From CBFHSF01 sp965658445 (GTDB taxonomy: Bacteria > Bacteroidota > Bacteroidia > Flavobacteriales > Schleiferiaceae), in the NCBI GenBank assembly GCA_965658445.1, contig CBFHSF010000010.1, positions 1 through 64,000 of the forward strand: a stretch of DNA of 64,000 bases. The letters are read 5' to 3'. A program made the position numbers and the translations under genes. The notes beneath the pieces were generated by a model that saw only the letters and a list, made by a program, of their open reading frames with translations, had not been told where the DNA came from and searched no databases. This document shows positions 25,633-34,381 of the stretch, piece by piece (the stretch's first letter is position 1; every line of letters starts with the position of its first letter).

Positions 25633-25720
25633 GCAATTAGCTCAAAGAAATAGCCTTCTAGGAAAACCCATTTGACATAACCCCAATGAAATAGACCTAA
25701 CGAATTAAACAAAGAAACTC

Positions 25721-25738
25721 CGGCGAGATAACTCGCCG
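25721..25738. other. Perfect hairpin between convergent genes
   Basis: CGGCGAG/CTCGCCG with an ATAA loop, between the SDR gene and the cysteine desulfurase. There is no proper T tract on either side, so its terminator role is uncertain. Confidence 0.45.
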
Positions 25739-25765
25739 TTCCAAAAAGCCTTTATTAGAGCCCGT

Positions 25766-26911
25766 TTACTTCGCTGCAACCGCAGGTTCCAAAAGAGCTT
25801 TTAGTGAGGCGACAAATCCATCCAAATCCTCTGTTGAATTGAACTTACAAAGAGAAACGCGAAGTGATACTTGCTCCTCTCCTCCTTTGACCGCTTCAAC
25901 CACATGAGAACCTGTGGCCGCTCCTGAATTGCAAGCAGATCCACCGGAAACGGCAAAACCTTCCATATCCAATTGAAAGAGTATCATTCCCGTGTAATCA
26001 TTCTGCGGTAACTTGAGGTTAACTACGGTATATAGACTGTTTTCAAGATCTCCAGACTCCCCATTAAATCCAATGGGTAGACCCGATTCTTGAATTTTAG
26101 AAATTAAGTGCTTTTTAAGTCCCAAAATATACGCCTTATCAGACTCAAGATTGTCATACGCCTCGGCTATGGCATAGTGCATCCCAACAATGGAATGAAC
26201 GTTTTCTGTACCCGCTCTAAGGTTTCTTTCCTGTCCACCTCCGTGGATCAAAGAGTTTACCGCTACACCCCCTCTGATAAAGCAAAAACCAACCCCTTTG
26301 GGGCCGTGGTACTTGTGCGCAGAAGTCGCTGCGAAGTCTACCTTGATTTCTTGAAGGTCAATAGCGTAATGACCAAATCCTTGAACCATATCAGAATGGA
26401 AATACGCACCTTTTTCCTTTACTAAATCTGCAACTTCCTTTACGGGAAGGATGTTTCCGATTTCGTTATTTGCGAACATTAGAGAAACCAGGGTTGGGAT
26501 GTCCTCATCCAAAAGAGTAGACAAATGATCCACGTCCACATTGCCCTTGGCATCTAAGTTTACATAGTCTACTCTTACTTCTCCCTTTTCTTCTAGAAAC
26601 TCCACAGGATGAAGAACCGCATGGTGCTCAATAGAAGAGGTAATGATTCTCTTCAATCCCAAATCTCTAACTGCGGTCATAATGGCCATGTTGTCGGCTT
26701 CCGTTCCGCCGGCAGTAAAGAAGATTTCTCCGGGTTGACAGTTTAGGATTTTTGCGATGTCCTTGCGACAGGACTCGATAAGAATTTTGGCCTTTCTGCC
26801 GGCAGCGTGTGTACTGCTTGGGTTTCCGGGTACTTGAAGGAGTACCTCATTCATCTTTTCAACAACCGTGGTGGAGACCTGAGTAGTGGCAGCGTTGTCT
26901 AAGTAGACCAT
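25766..26911 (-). CDS. Cysteine desulfurase, NifS/IscS-type
   Basis: PLP enzyme of 381 residues that removes sulfur from cysteine as an enzyme persulfide for Fe-S clusters or thio-modified tRNA. Motifs: MVYLDNAATTQVS, NPSSTHAAGRKAK, FTAGGTEADNMA, SSIEHHAVLHP, ATSAHKYHGPKGVGF (PLP lysine) and SGGSACNSGAATGS, whose cysteine is the catalytic persulfide carrier. The fold is NifS class I. It starts six bases after the stop of the upstream class V PLP gene, so the two are co-transcribed. No iscU or suf genes are adjacent. Confidence 0.9.
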   Translation of the reverse strand: MVYLDNAATTQVSTTVVEKMNEVLLQVPGNPSSTHAAGRKAKILIESCRKDIAKILNCQPGEIFFTAGGTEADNMAIMTAVRDLGLKRIITSSIEHHAVLHPVEFLEEKGEVRVDYVNLDAKGNVDVDHLSTLLDEDIPTLVSLMFANNEIGNILPVKEVADLVKEKGAYFHSDMVQGFGHYAIDLQEIKVDFAATSAHKYHGPKGVGFCFIRGGVAVNSLIHGGGQERNLRAGTENVHSIVGMHYAIAEAYDNLESDKAYILGLKKHLISKIQESGLPIGFNGESGDLENSLYTVVNLKLPQNDYTGMILFQLDMEGFAVSGGSACNSGAATGSHVVEAVKGGEEQVSLRVSLCKFNSTEDLDGFVASLKALLEPAVAAK

Positions 26912-26917
26912 TTTCTT

Positions 26918-28408
26918 CTATAGTTTTTGATGAAACCAATTGGTGACGGTTTCATCTTCCCAAGTGGTCTCCGAGCAATGTTCGTATTCATTTGTTGCGG
27001 GGTTGTAGGAATAGTCTTTCCCCCACTCCGCGTGGTTTTCAGCCAATTCACAAATGGCGCTGCAAATGTAATCTATTTCTTGATTTGACATAGTAGGATG
27101 TATACTCATTCGTATCCAACCGGGTCTTGTCATCAAATTATCTCGCTCTATCTCTTTTTTTATCGTCTCGGACATCTCTCTGTTCACTTTTAAGAGGTAA
27201 TGTCCATAGGTTCCCGCACAGGAGCAACCTCCTCTAACTTGTATCCCAAAACGATCATTGAGAAGCTTTACGCCGAGGTTGAAGTGAAGATTGTCGATTT
27301 CCAATGAAAAAACGCCCAGTCTATTCCTGTTATTTTCTGCTAGTATGTGAACTTTTGGATGGGTTAATTTTTCAAAAATGCTAGCAATCAATTCATGCTC
27401 TCTTTCCATCATTTGATCTACGCCCATCTCTTCCTTGAGTCTAACGGCCAAAGCCGCCTTTATGGTTTGTAAGAACCCTGGAGTTCCTCCGTCTTCTCGG
27501 GTTTCGATGTCATCAATATAAATATGTTCTCCCCAAGGGTTAGTGTAAGTTACCGTTCCTCCTCCCGGAATATCCGGAACGCTGTTGCCGTACAATTTTT
27601 GGTTAAAAATCAGAACGCCCGGAGTACCTGGGCCTCCCAAAAATTTATGAGGAGAAAAGAAGATGGCGTCAAGTTGTTCTTCGGGGTCTTCAGGATGCAT
27701 ATCGATTTTAACATACGGACCACTGCAGGCAAAATCCACAAAGCACAACCCGCCCGCACGGTGCATCTTTTTTGCGATTTGATGATAAGGCGTGGTCACC
27801 CCTGTCACGTTGGAACATCCGGTAACCGAAGCAATCATCATAGGTGCGGAATCCTTGTATTGGGTAATCAATTCATCCAAATGATCTAGGTTTATCAACC
27901 CATTTTCATTTGCCTCAATGCACTCTACACGTGCTATGGTTTCTAACCAAGAGGTTTGATTGGAGTGATGCTCCATGTGGGTGATGAAGACTACAGGACG
28001 TTCTTCCTCTTTGATTTGAATGTACTTGTTGAGCTTTTCTGGATACTTAAGTCCCAAGATCCTCTGAAATTTCAATACGGCACCTGTCATCCCCGTTCCC
28101 GTTGGAATAAAAACATCTTGCTCATCCGCATTGACGTGATTCTTTATGACGTGCTTGGCTTCGTGGTAGGCCTTGGTCATCATTTTACCTGTCAATGAGG
28201 TCTCCGTGTGGGTATTAGCCACAAAATGCCCCATTTCATTTACAATTCTGGATTCAATGGGGGCGTATAGTCGGCCTGATGCCGTCCAATCTGCGTATAT
28301 AATCTTTTTGGGACCGTATGGGCCTGCAAACTCTGCGTTAATTCCAATGATATTCTCCCGAAAGGGAGTAAAGTGTTCTTCTAGAGAAGTTTTAACTTCA
28401 GTTGACAT
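26918..28408 (-). CDS. Class V aminotransferase-fold PLP enzyme
   Basis: PLP-dependent enzyme of 496 residues in the cysteine desulfurase/selenocysteine lyase/isopenicillin-epimerase superfamily. Visible: KKIIYADWTASGRLYAPIE, ANTHTETSLTG, FIPTGTGMTGAV (PLP phosphate), FSPHKFLGGPGTPGVL (PLP lysine) and VRGGCSCAGTYGHYL with a conserved Cys pair. It is longer than desulfurases, with a C-terminal helical extension. The reaction is not established. Start ATG 28408 gives a natural N-terminus (STEVKTSLEEHFTPF); the frame also reaches 28456. It heads a two-gene operon with the desulfurase. Confidence 0.85.
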   Translation of the reverse strand: MSTEVKTSLEEHFTPFRENIIGINAEFAGPYGPKKIIYADWTASGRLYAPIESRIVNEMGHFVANTHTETSLTGKMMTKAYHEAKHVIKNHVNADEQDVFIPTGTGMTGAVLKFQRILGLKYPEKLNKYIQIKEEERPVVFITHMEHHSNQTSWLETIARVECIEANENGLINLDHLDELITQYKDSAPMMIASVTGCSNVTGVTTPYHQIAKKMHRAGGLCFVDFACSGPYVKIDMHPEDPEEQLDAIFFSPHKFLGGPGTPGVLIFNQKLYGNSVPDIPGGGTVTYTNPWGEHIYIDDIETREDGGTPGFLQTIKAALAVRLKEEMGVDQMMEREHELIASIFEKLTHPKVHILAENNRNRLGVFSLEIDNLHFNLGVKLLNDRFGIQVRGGCSCAGTYGHYLLKVNREMSETIKKEIERDNLMTRPGWIRMSIHPTMSNQEIDYICSAICELAENHAEWGKDYSYNPATNEYEHCSETTWEDETVTNWFHQKL

Positions 28409-28527
28409 GATGGGGGTATTTGTGCTTTGAACGTAAAGATACGAATCGTAGACCAAACGTAGATCTCTGGTTCTTTACAAAAACTCTAACCAGAAGTTGG
28501 TAAATTCCCTCTAGCCACCCAAAAGAA

Positions 28528-28560
28528 AAACCCCGTTGCCGAAAAATCGGAACGGGGTTT
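28528..28560 (-). terminator. Terminator of sucD
   Basis: Long stem built from AAACCCCGTT/AACGGGGTTT plus an inner CCGA/TCGG, with a T-rich tail on the minus strand, about 50 bp past the sucD stop codon. Confidence 0.85.
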
Positions 28561-28609
28561 ATATATGAAAGGGGAAACTCCCCTGTTCTCTCTTTTTAAG
28601 GTTTGGAAA

Positions 28610-29479
28610 TTATCCCAATACCTCAGCCATTTTTGCGCCAATGTCAGCAGGAGAATCCACTACGTGAATTCCGCAGTCTCTCATAATGGCTTTCTTCGCT
28701 TGAGCCGTATCATCCGCTCCACCAACGATAGCACCAGCGTGTCCCATGGTTCTTCCTGCAGGAGCCGTTTCACCTGCGATAAAACCTACTACAGGCTTGG
28801 TTCCGTTGGCTTTGATCCACTCAGCAGCCATCGCTTCCAAGTTTCCACCAATCTCACCAATCATAACGATACCTTCAGTTTCTGAATCGTTCATCAACAA
28901 TTCAACCGCTTCTTTAGTAGTCGTACCGATGATGGGATCTCCTCCAATACCGATGGCAGTGGTAACACCCAAACCGGCTTTTACAATTTGATCAGCGGCT
29001 TCGTACGTCAAAGTACCTGACTTTGATACGATACCCACTTTTCCTTTTTTGAAGACAAAACCTGGCATAATACCTACTTTGGCCTCGTCTGCAGAGATCA
29101 CTCCCGGACAGTTAGGTCCAATCAAAGTACAATCAAGTGTAGAGATGTACTCCTTAACCTTTACCATGTCCTTTACAGGAATACCCTCGGTTATGGCAAC
29201 GATTACTTTGATGCCAGCCTCAGCAGCTTCCATAATTCCGTCTGCAGCAAATGCTGGTGGTACAAAAAGAATAGAAACATCGGCTCCAGTTTGAGCAACC
29301 GCATCCGCTACGGTGTTGAAAACGGGACGATCAAGGTGAGTTTGTCCTCCTTTTCCTGGAGTGACACCACCTACTACGTTCGTTCCGAACTCAATCATTT
29401 GAGAGGCGTGGAAAGAACCTTCCTTTCCCGTAAAACCCTGAACGATTACTTTAGAATCTTTATTTACTAATACACTCAT
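28610..29479 (-). CDS. sucD: Succinyl-CoA synthetase subunit alpha
   Basis: Subunit of the TCA-cycle enzyme interconverting succinyl-CoA and succinate with ATP or GTP formation. 289 residues, standard length. Motifs: VIVQGFTGKEGSFHA (CoA-binding), GTNVVGGVTPGKGG, GPNCPGVISADEAKVGIMPG, SKSGTLTYEA and MGHAGAIVGG, whose His is phosphorylated. Start ATG 29479 matches the family and lies 29 bp past a good promoter; the open frame extends 54 codons further upstream through that promoter and is not coding. sucC is not in this window, so the two subunits are encoded apart, as in many Bacteroidota. Confidence 0.95.
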   Translation of the reverse strand: MSVLVNKDSKVIVQGFTGKEGSFHASQMIEFGTNVVGGVTPGKGGQTHLDRPVFNTVADAVAQTGADVSILFVPPAFAADGIMEAAEAGIKVIVAITEGIPVKDMVKVKEYISTLDCTLIGPNCPGVISADEAKVGIMPGFVFKKGKVGIVSKSGTLTYEAADQIVKAGLGVTTAIGIGGDPIIGTTTKEAVELLMNDSETEGIVMIGEIGGNLEAMAAEWIKANGTKPVVGFIAGETAPAGRTMGHAGAIVGGADDTAQAKKAIMRDCGIHVVDSPADIGAKMAEVLG

Positions 29480-29507
29480 TGTATGTGATTTTGCATAAAA
29501 TTGACCA

Positions 29508-29538
29508 CAAAAGTAAATTTTAAAACCATTTATCACAA
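29508..29538 (-). promoter_or_regulatory. Promoter of sucD
   Basis: On the minus strand TACTTTTG (29515-29508) and TTG (29538-29536) are 20 bp apart, matching the Bacteroidota consensus, 28 bp before the start codon. Confidence 0.7.
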
Positions 29539-29605
29539 CTTCAAAACCACCGATTTTAGGCTTTTTTTTGCCCTTCCACACCCCCTCTAGAAATTGCTGA
29601 CGATA

Positions 29606-29637
29606 TTGAATTAAATCCAACCAAAGATTTACCTTTG
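29606..29637 (+). promoter_or_regulatory. Promoter of the kdnA-like gene
   Basis: TTG at 29606-29608 and TACCTTTG at 29630-29637, spacing 21 bp. The ATG is 23 bp further. It is arranged back to back with the sucD promoter. Confidence 0.68.
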
Positions 29638-29660
29638 CCATTCATCAAAAATGACTCACT

Positions 29661-30857
29661 ATGCCAGGAATGGAATATTTTGGAGACGAGGAAAAGAAAG
29701 AGGTTTTAGACGTTCTAGAATCTACCTGTCTCTTTAGATACAACCACGAACACCTTCGCAATGACATGTGGAAGGCCAAAGAATTGGAAGAAGAAGTAAA
29801 ATCTTTTACCGGAGCTTCTTATGCACACGCGGTATCTTCAGGTTCTGCTGCCGTTTCTTGTACTCTTGCCGCTGCCGGCATTGGATACGGAGACGAGGTG
29901 ATCGTAACTCCATTTACATACATCGCAACTATCGAAGGCGTAATCGCCGCAGGCGCCCTGCCCATTTTTGCAGAAATCGATGAGACGCTTTGTCTCTCTG
30001 CTGAGGGTATCAAAAAAGCCATGACTCCAAACACCAAGGCAGTAATGCTCGTTCACATGTGTGGAGCAGCGGCCAATATGGATGCCATCATGGAGGTAGT
30101 AAATGAAAACAACCTCATACTAGTAGAAGATGCCGGACAAGCACTTGGTGCATTTTACAAAGGAAAATCAGTAGGTCTCTTTGGTGTAGCCGGAGCGTAC
30201 TCTTTTGATTTCTTTAAAATCACCACAGCCGGTGAAGGCGGTCTTTGTGTAACCAATGACGAAAGAGGCTACCACATCATGGAACAATTTTCCGATCACG
30301 GCCACACCCACGTAGGTGACAATCGCGGAATGGAGGATCACCCCATACTAGGTGCCAACTTTAGAATTTCTGAATTGCACGCGGCCGTAGGATTGGCTCA
30401 GATGAGAAAGGTAGAAACCATTCGCAAGGACAAACTCGCCAACAAGGCAATTATCAAAGATGCTCTTTCTCAAGTAGAAGGCGTAAGCTTTAGACATATG
30501 GACGATCCAGAAGGAGATTCTGGAACCTTCCTCAACTTCTTCTTGCCCAACACAGAAAAGGCTCAGGAAGTGATGAAGCAATTTGCTGAGGACGGCATTG
30601 GCGGATGTAATTACTGGTACACCAACATGTACCACTTTATCAACCAGTGGGACCACGTAAAAGAATTGAGAACGCCTTGGAAACTCCCCATACACGAATT
30701 GGGAGCCCCTCAAGACTACAAGAACTTGGATCTTCCCAAGTCTCAAGAAGTTGTGGGTAAATTGATTTCTCTAGGAGTTCGCGGTACTTGGTCTGCGGAT
30801 GAAGCTGCCGAACTTGGGGCTAAGATGGCACAGTCCATTCAAAAAGTATTGGGATAG
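29661..30857 (+). CDS. kdnA: KdnA-like 8-amino-Kdo transaminase (DegT/DnrJ/EryC1 family)
   Basis: PLP aminotransferase of 398 residues strongly resembling Shewanella KdnA, which uses glutamate to aminate 8-oxo-Kdo made by KdnB. Visible: MPGMEYFGDEEKKEVLDVLE, FRYNHEHLRNDMWKAKELEE, SSGSAAVSCTLAAAGIGYGD, FTYIATIEGVIAAGALPIFA, LVEDAGQALGAFYKGK, and SFDFFKITTAGEGG with the PLP lysine. HPILGANFRISELHAAVGLA is the conserved DegT core. The phylum context and the kdnB-like gene at 17233 support the pathway assignment. A gene of unknown function follows after three bases, suggesting co-expression. Confidence 0.85.
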   Translation: MPGMEYFGDEEKKEVLDVLESTCLFRYNHEHLRNDMWKAKELEEEVKSFTGASYAHAVSSGSAAVSCTLAAAGIGYGDEVIVTPFTYIATIEGVIAAGALPIFAEIDETLCLSAEGIKKAMTPNTKAVMLVHMCGAAANMDAIMEVVNENNLILVEDAGQALGAFYKGKSVGLFGVAGAYSFDFFKITTAGEGGLCVTNDERGYHIMEQFSDHGHTHVGDNRGMEDHPILGANFRISELHAAVGLAQMRKVETIRKDKLANKAIIKDALSQVEGVSFRHMDDPEGDSGTFLNFFLPNTEKAQEVMKQFAEDGIGGCNYWYTNMYHFINQWDHVKELRTPWKLPIHELGAPQDYKNLDLPKSQEVVGKLISLGVRGTWSADEAAELGAKMAQSIQKVLG

Positions 30858-30860
30858 TTA

Positions 30861-31412
30861 ATGGATTTACCAACGCTTATAGAAAGGGGAATCACCACGG
30901 CGGGATCGCTTTCTGGAATTACACAGAAGCTTCCTGAGGGCATTCAATTTGAGTTTGCCCACACTCAATTCTACGTTCCCGCTCCCGAAGGTCAAGAAAC
31001 CCATTTGGCATTGAGATACCTCAATCCCACTCACCTGGGATTTTGGGGCATAGACCCCGATGATTTTGGTTTTCTGTCCCTTTCGGAATCCACTTTTATT
31101 TTGAAGGATAGAGAGACCGCTCTCAAAGAACTCAAGAATAAAAAGGACATTAATTGGACGGTAGGCAAGCTCTCCTCTTTAAACTTGGAAGCAAGCCCTA
31201 TGATTCTCTTTATGGAAACCGAGGAAGGCGGAGCCTTTGTGGCTTCTCCAGATCTCTACATCTTAGGTCCTGACGGAGCTTTGGATCCAGGAGAAATGCA
31301 AAATTACTTTGCCAGATGGCAAGAATACCACAAGGAATACTTTTACAAGAAGGAAACGGAAGATCCCCTTCCCATTGACTTTGGGCTGGAGAAAATAGGA
31401 CCACCCGTGTAG
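30861..31412 (+). CDS. Conserved-looking hypothetical protein downstream of kdnA
   Basis: Protein of 183 residues that I do not recognise. No signal peptide or membrane helix is seen, so it is probably cytosolic. The segments LALRYLNPTHLGFWGIDPDDFGFLS, in mixed alpha/beta style, and ILGPDGALDPGEMQNYF stand out, along with several acidic patches; the C-terminus is proline-rich. It starts three bases after the kdnA stop, so translational coupling is likely and a link to Kdo modification or surface glycan synthesis is possible but unproven. It is convergent with the DUF748 gene. Confidence 0.7.
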   Translation: MDLPTLIERGITTAGSLSGITQKLPEGIQFEFAHTQFYVPAPEGQETHLALRYLNPTHLGFWGIDPDDFGFLSLSESTFILKDRETALKELKNKKDINWTVGKLSSLNLEASPMILFMETEEGGAFVASPDLYILGPDGALDPGEMQNYFARWQEYHKEYFYKKETEDPLPIDFGLEKIGPPV

Positions 31413-31455
31413 TCTCTGTTCTGGTAGAATCTTCTGTATTTACCTTGAAAAAATA

Positions 31456-33699
31456 CTATTCAGCGCCCGGATTGGAACCTTCCTCTTCGGGCGTTTGCTT
31501 TTGCACAACATCCGATCCCATTCTGAGTACAACGGAATATTCTGAGTCAAAGGATTGGCTTTTTAAATCTTCTACCGCATCAGAAACGACCTCAATTCGA
31601 TCGGCCGTAATGTTGTGTTCTACAAAGTAATCCAACATCAATTGATTTCGATTTTGCATAAGAGAAAGCAATTCAGTCTGCGCCATAGTATCATCGCTCA
31701 TAGCCTGCATTTTATCTCCCACGGAAGCCTCTTGAAGCTCGGGGCCCAATTGAGAATTTAAAAAGCTTTCAAAATCGGGATCGTCCTCATCCATCTCCAC
31801 AATCTTCTGACGGTCGAGAACATTTAAATTCTCTACGGTCTTTCCAGAATTTTCTGAAATGAAATAAGCTCGCTTGGCGTGATATTCTTTCCATTCTTCA
31901 ACGGCGTCTTCCCAGTCCAAATGCTGCGTCAATGTCAAGGAAATCTCGGGCTTGCTATCCATAATGGATATGAGCTCATCCATCTTTCTCAATTGATCCG
32001 GACGATATTCTTGTTGGATGGCGCCAATTTCAATTTTTTCCAATCCTTCCGTTTCGATTCCCATGGCAGACGTCAAAGCTTTAAAGGGGGAAACAGATAC
32101 TTTCACCAATACATTGATAAAGGCTTTGAGCATGAGCTTGCTATAGGAGAAATCGGGATCGTCCACCCTACCTTCTACTTCTAAGTCCATTTCTATTCTG
32201 TCATCGACGTCCTCCATGATGTACAATCCCAATTTAAGAGGTACGTTGTACTCGGGTTCGGGAGATTCTATTTTGTCTCCAACAGTGGCTCGGTAAAGGT
32301 GAATTTTATTGGAGTTGGCCAATGCCATGTCATTGATTACCACCGTACCATCATAAGACAAATATCCATCTTCTATGGGATATCCAAACTTCTGCATCAT
32401 GTATGTGGAAAAGGGTTTGAGCTGTACATCATTGAAATCCAAGTGAATGTCTGTGTACTGATTGTAATCTGAAGATCCCTTTCCCTCCGCAGAAATGGTA
32501 CCTCGCCTTGGAACCTTTACAGAAGCATCCCAAACCAGCGGTGCATGGGGTTTTAAATCATGCATGGCAAAGTAAATATCGGACAAGGGATAGGTAAACC
32601 TAGGACGTATCGTAGCATCCGTGTAGGTAAAGGTTCCTTTTTCGGTCACAAGGTGGTTGAGACGATAGTTTACCGGTGAACTTGGAGCGGTGTCTACAGG
32701 GGTTGTTGTTGTGTCTTCTATGATCAAATCCATAATAGAATTCCCGTTTTGAGACATGACCACCTGACTTTCCCATCCACTGATCAATACGGTGTCTAAA
32801 AGCAATTCTTGAGTGGATACCTGAATCTCTATGATTTTTGCACGGGTCTTCTGAACCTGTACAATAAATTCATCAGCGGTGTCCTTCAGTGAAAAGTCCC
32901 TAACCTCAGTGGTTCCCGAAAGTTTAGATTCTACGGGGTTAGAAATATTTCCCACTAAGTGATAATTGATCCACACCCTGCCTCTCATAGAAGAGATTCG
33001 CAAATAATCCTGAACATATGGAGTAAACGCTGCTAGGCGCAAACTGTCGATTTCCAAATCCAAGGCAAAGTCTCCTGTGTTGACGTTGTATTCTGACTCT
33101 GCAGCTAGCGAACCTCCAGTGGTAAAGTAGAAGTCCACCCCAACATCCATATCCCCCTCATCGAGGATTATTCCTGGAATGCTAAGGTCTATATCAATAA
33201 ACTCAAGCTCTCTATTCACATCTCTGTTGGCGTATTCTATGGCACCGTTCTTTAGATTAATGTTCTCTAAATGCACGGCATAAGGGAACGGCTCGGAGGC
33301 CGATGTATCTGTGTTAGTCGTATCCACTTCAGGTAGCAAATCTTGAACCGATAGCGTATCCCCTTCTATCCAAACATTAATAAAGGGGTTGATGATGGAA
33401 ATTTCCGTCAGGTGAATTTTGTCTGAAACCAAAGCTGAGAAGGTCGCATTGACCCGGAAACTATCCACATGAAATAGAACGTCCGCACTGTCCGGTTCAT
33501 AAATGGCGAAGTCAATGACTTCTAGTTTCCCATTAAAAATATTGAAATTAATATTGTCTACAGAAACGGGCCTACCAGTGAGTTCTTTGCCATTTTTATT
33601 AATATACCACGCTGCGGTATCTGGTGCTATTAAAAGCACAATGAGAATGAGACTTAGAAGAACTCCTAAGACCCAAAGTGTGATTTTTACAATTTTCAT
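31456..33699 (-). CDS. DUF748 (AsmA-like) envelope protein
   Basis: Protein of 747 residues with one N-terminal transmembrane helix (ITLWVLGVLLSLILIVLLI) and a long periplasmic beta-rich region. Repeated AsmA-like elements are GRPVSVDNINFNIFNGKLEV and LTEISIINPFINVWIEGD. The C-terminal third is the DUF748 end (LMLKAFINVLVKVSVSPFKAL, then an OmpA-like helical part). AsmA/DUF748 proteins are related to bridge-like lipid-transfer proteins moving phospholipid to the outer membrane; that role is inferred. A stretch of Thr, Ser and Asp near 125-140 looks like a flexible linker. Confidence 0.85.
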   Translation of the reverse strand: MKIVKITLWVLGVLLSLILIVLLIAPDTAAWYINKNGKELTGRPVSVDNINFNIFNGKLEVIDFAIYEPDSADVLFHVDSFRVNATFSALVSDKIHLTEISIINPFINVWIEGDTLSVQDLLPEVDTTNTDTSASEPFPYAVHLENINLKNGAIEYANRDVNRELEFIDIDLSIPGIILDEGDMDVGVDFYFTTGGSLAAESEYNVNTGDFALDLEIDSLRLAAFTPYVQDYLRISSMRGRVWINYHLVGNISNPVESKLSGTTEVRDFSLKDTADEFIVQVQKTRAKIIEIQVSTQELLLDTVLISGWESQVVMSQNGNSIMDLIIEDTTTTPVDTAPSSPVNYRLNHLVTEKGTFTYTDATIRPRFTYPLSDIYFAMHDLKPHAPLVWDASVKVPRRGTISAEGKGSSDYNQYTDIHLDFNDVQLKPFSTYMMQKFGYPIEDGYLSYDGTVVINDMALANSNKIHLYRATVGDKIESPEPEYNVPLKLGLYIMEDVDDRIEMDLEVEGRVDDPDFSYSKLMLKAFINVLVKVSVSPFKALTSAMGIETEGLEKIEIGAIQQEYRPDQLRKMDELISIMDSKPEISLTLTQHLDWEDAVEEWKEYHAKRAYFISENSGKTVENLNVLDRQKIVEMDEDDPDFESFLNSQLGPELQEASVGDKMQAMSDDTMAQTELLSLMQNRNQLMLDYFVEHNITADRIEVVSDAVEDLKSQSFDSEYSVVLRMGSDVVQKQTPEEEGSNPGAE

Positions 33700-33887
33700 G
33701 TAGGAATGTTTGGTCTTCTAAAGTTAAGGAACGCGATGAATTTTTGGATACATCTTCTTAATTATTTGAAAACGAAACGGCTACACTTTATAAACCCATT
33801 CACATTTCACCTTAAATTAATAAATGGAGGGTTCTTCTTTTCAACATTTTGATTAATTTCGCGCCCAAATAATAGAACACATAACAA

Positions 33888-34307
33888 ATGGCTACTAACA
33901 AGACATTTACAATGATTAAGCCCGATGCCGTAGGAAATGGTCACATCGGAGCAATTCTTGCCAAAATCAACGAAGCAGGATTCCGCATCGAATCTATGAA
34001 GCTAACTCAGCTTTCTAGAAAAGACGCTGAAACTTTTTACGCTATCCACAATGAGCGTCCTTTCTTCGGTGAGTTGGTAGAGTACATGACTAGCGGACCC
34101 ATCGTTGCTGCTATCTTGGAAAAAGACAACGCAGTTGCTGATTTCCGTACTTTGATTGGAAACACTGACCCAGCGAAGGCTGACGAAGGTACTATCCGTC
34201 AAATGTTTGCGACTAGCATCTCTGCGAACGCCGTTCACGGTTCTGACTCTGATGAGAACGCCGCAATTGAAGGTTCTTTCTTCTTCTCTGGAAGAGAGCG
34301 TTTCTAG
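33888..34307 (+). CDS. ndk: Nucleoside-diphosphate kinase
   Basis: Transfers gamma-phosphate between nucleoside triphosphates and diphosphates through a phosphohistidine. 139 residues, usual length. Motifs: FTMIKPDAVGNGHIGAIL at the start, FFGELVEYMTSGPIVA, and ISANAVHGSDSDENAAIE, whose His is the phosphate acceptor. It stands alone and is followed by a strong bidirectional terminator shared with the convergent ABC operon. The 188-bp region upstream is A/T-rich with a near-consensus TAATTTCG at 33854. Confidence 0.97.
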   Translation: MATNKTFTMIKPDAVGNGHIGAILAKINEAGFRIESMKLTQLSRKDAETFYAIHNERPFFGELVEYMTSGPIVAAILEKDNAVADFRTLIGNTDPAKADEGTIRQMFATSISANAVHGSDSDENAAIEGSFFFSGRERF

Positions 34308-34330
34308 ACTGCCGCGCACACATATTTCAT

Positions 34331-34362
34331 AAAAAAGGCAACCCGAATGGGTTGCCTTTTTT
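34331..34362. terminator. Bidirectional terminator between ndk and the ABC permease operon
   Basis: Perfect GGCAACCC/GGGTTGCC stem with GAAT loop, six A on the left and six T on the right. It serves both convergent transcripts. Confidence 0.92.
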
Positions 34363-34381
34363 CGTTGATTTTTTTCAATAT

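Noticed and set aside
29480..29641. N-terminal extension of sucD
   Set aside because: The extension overlaps the promoter and lacks family similarity; ATG 29479 is the usual start.
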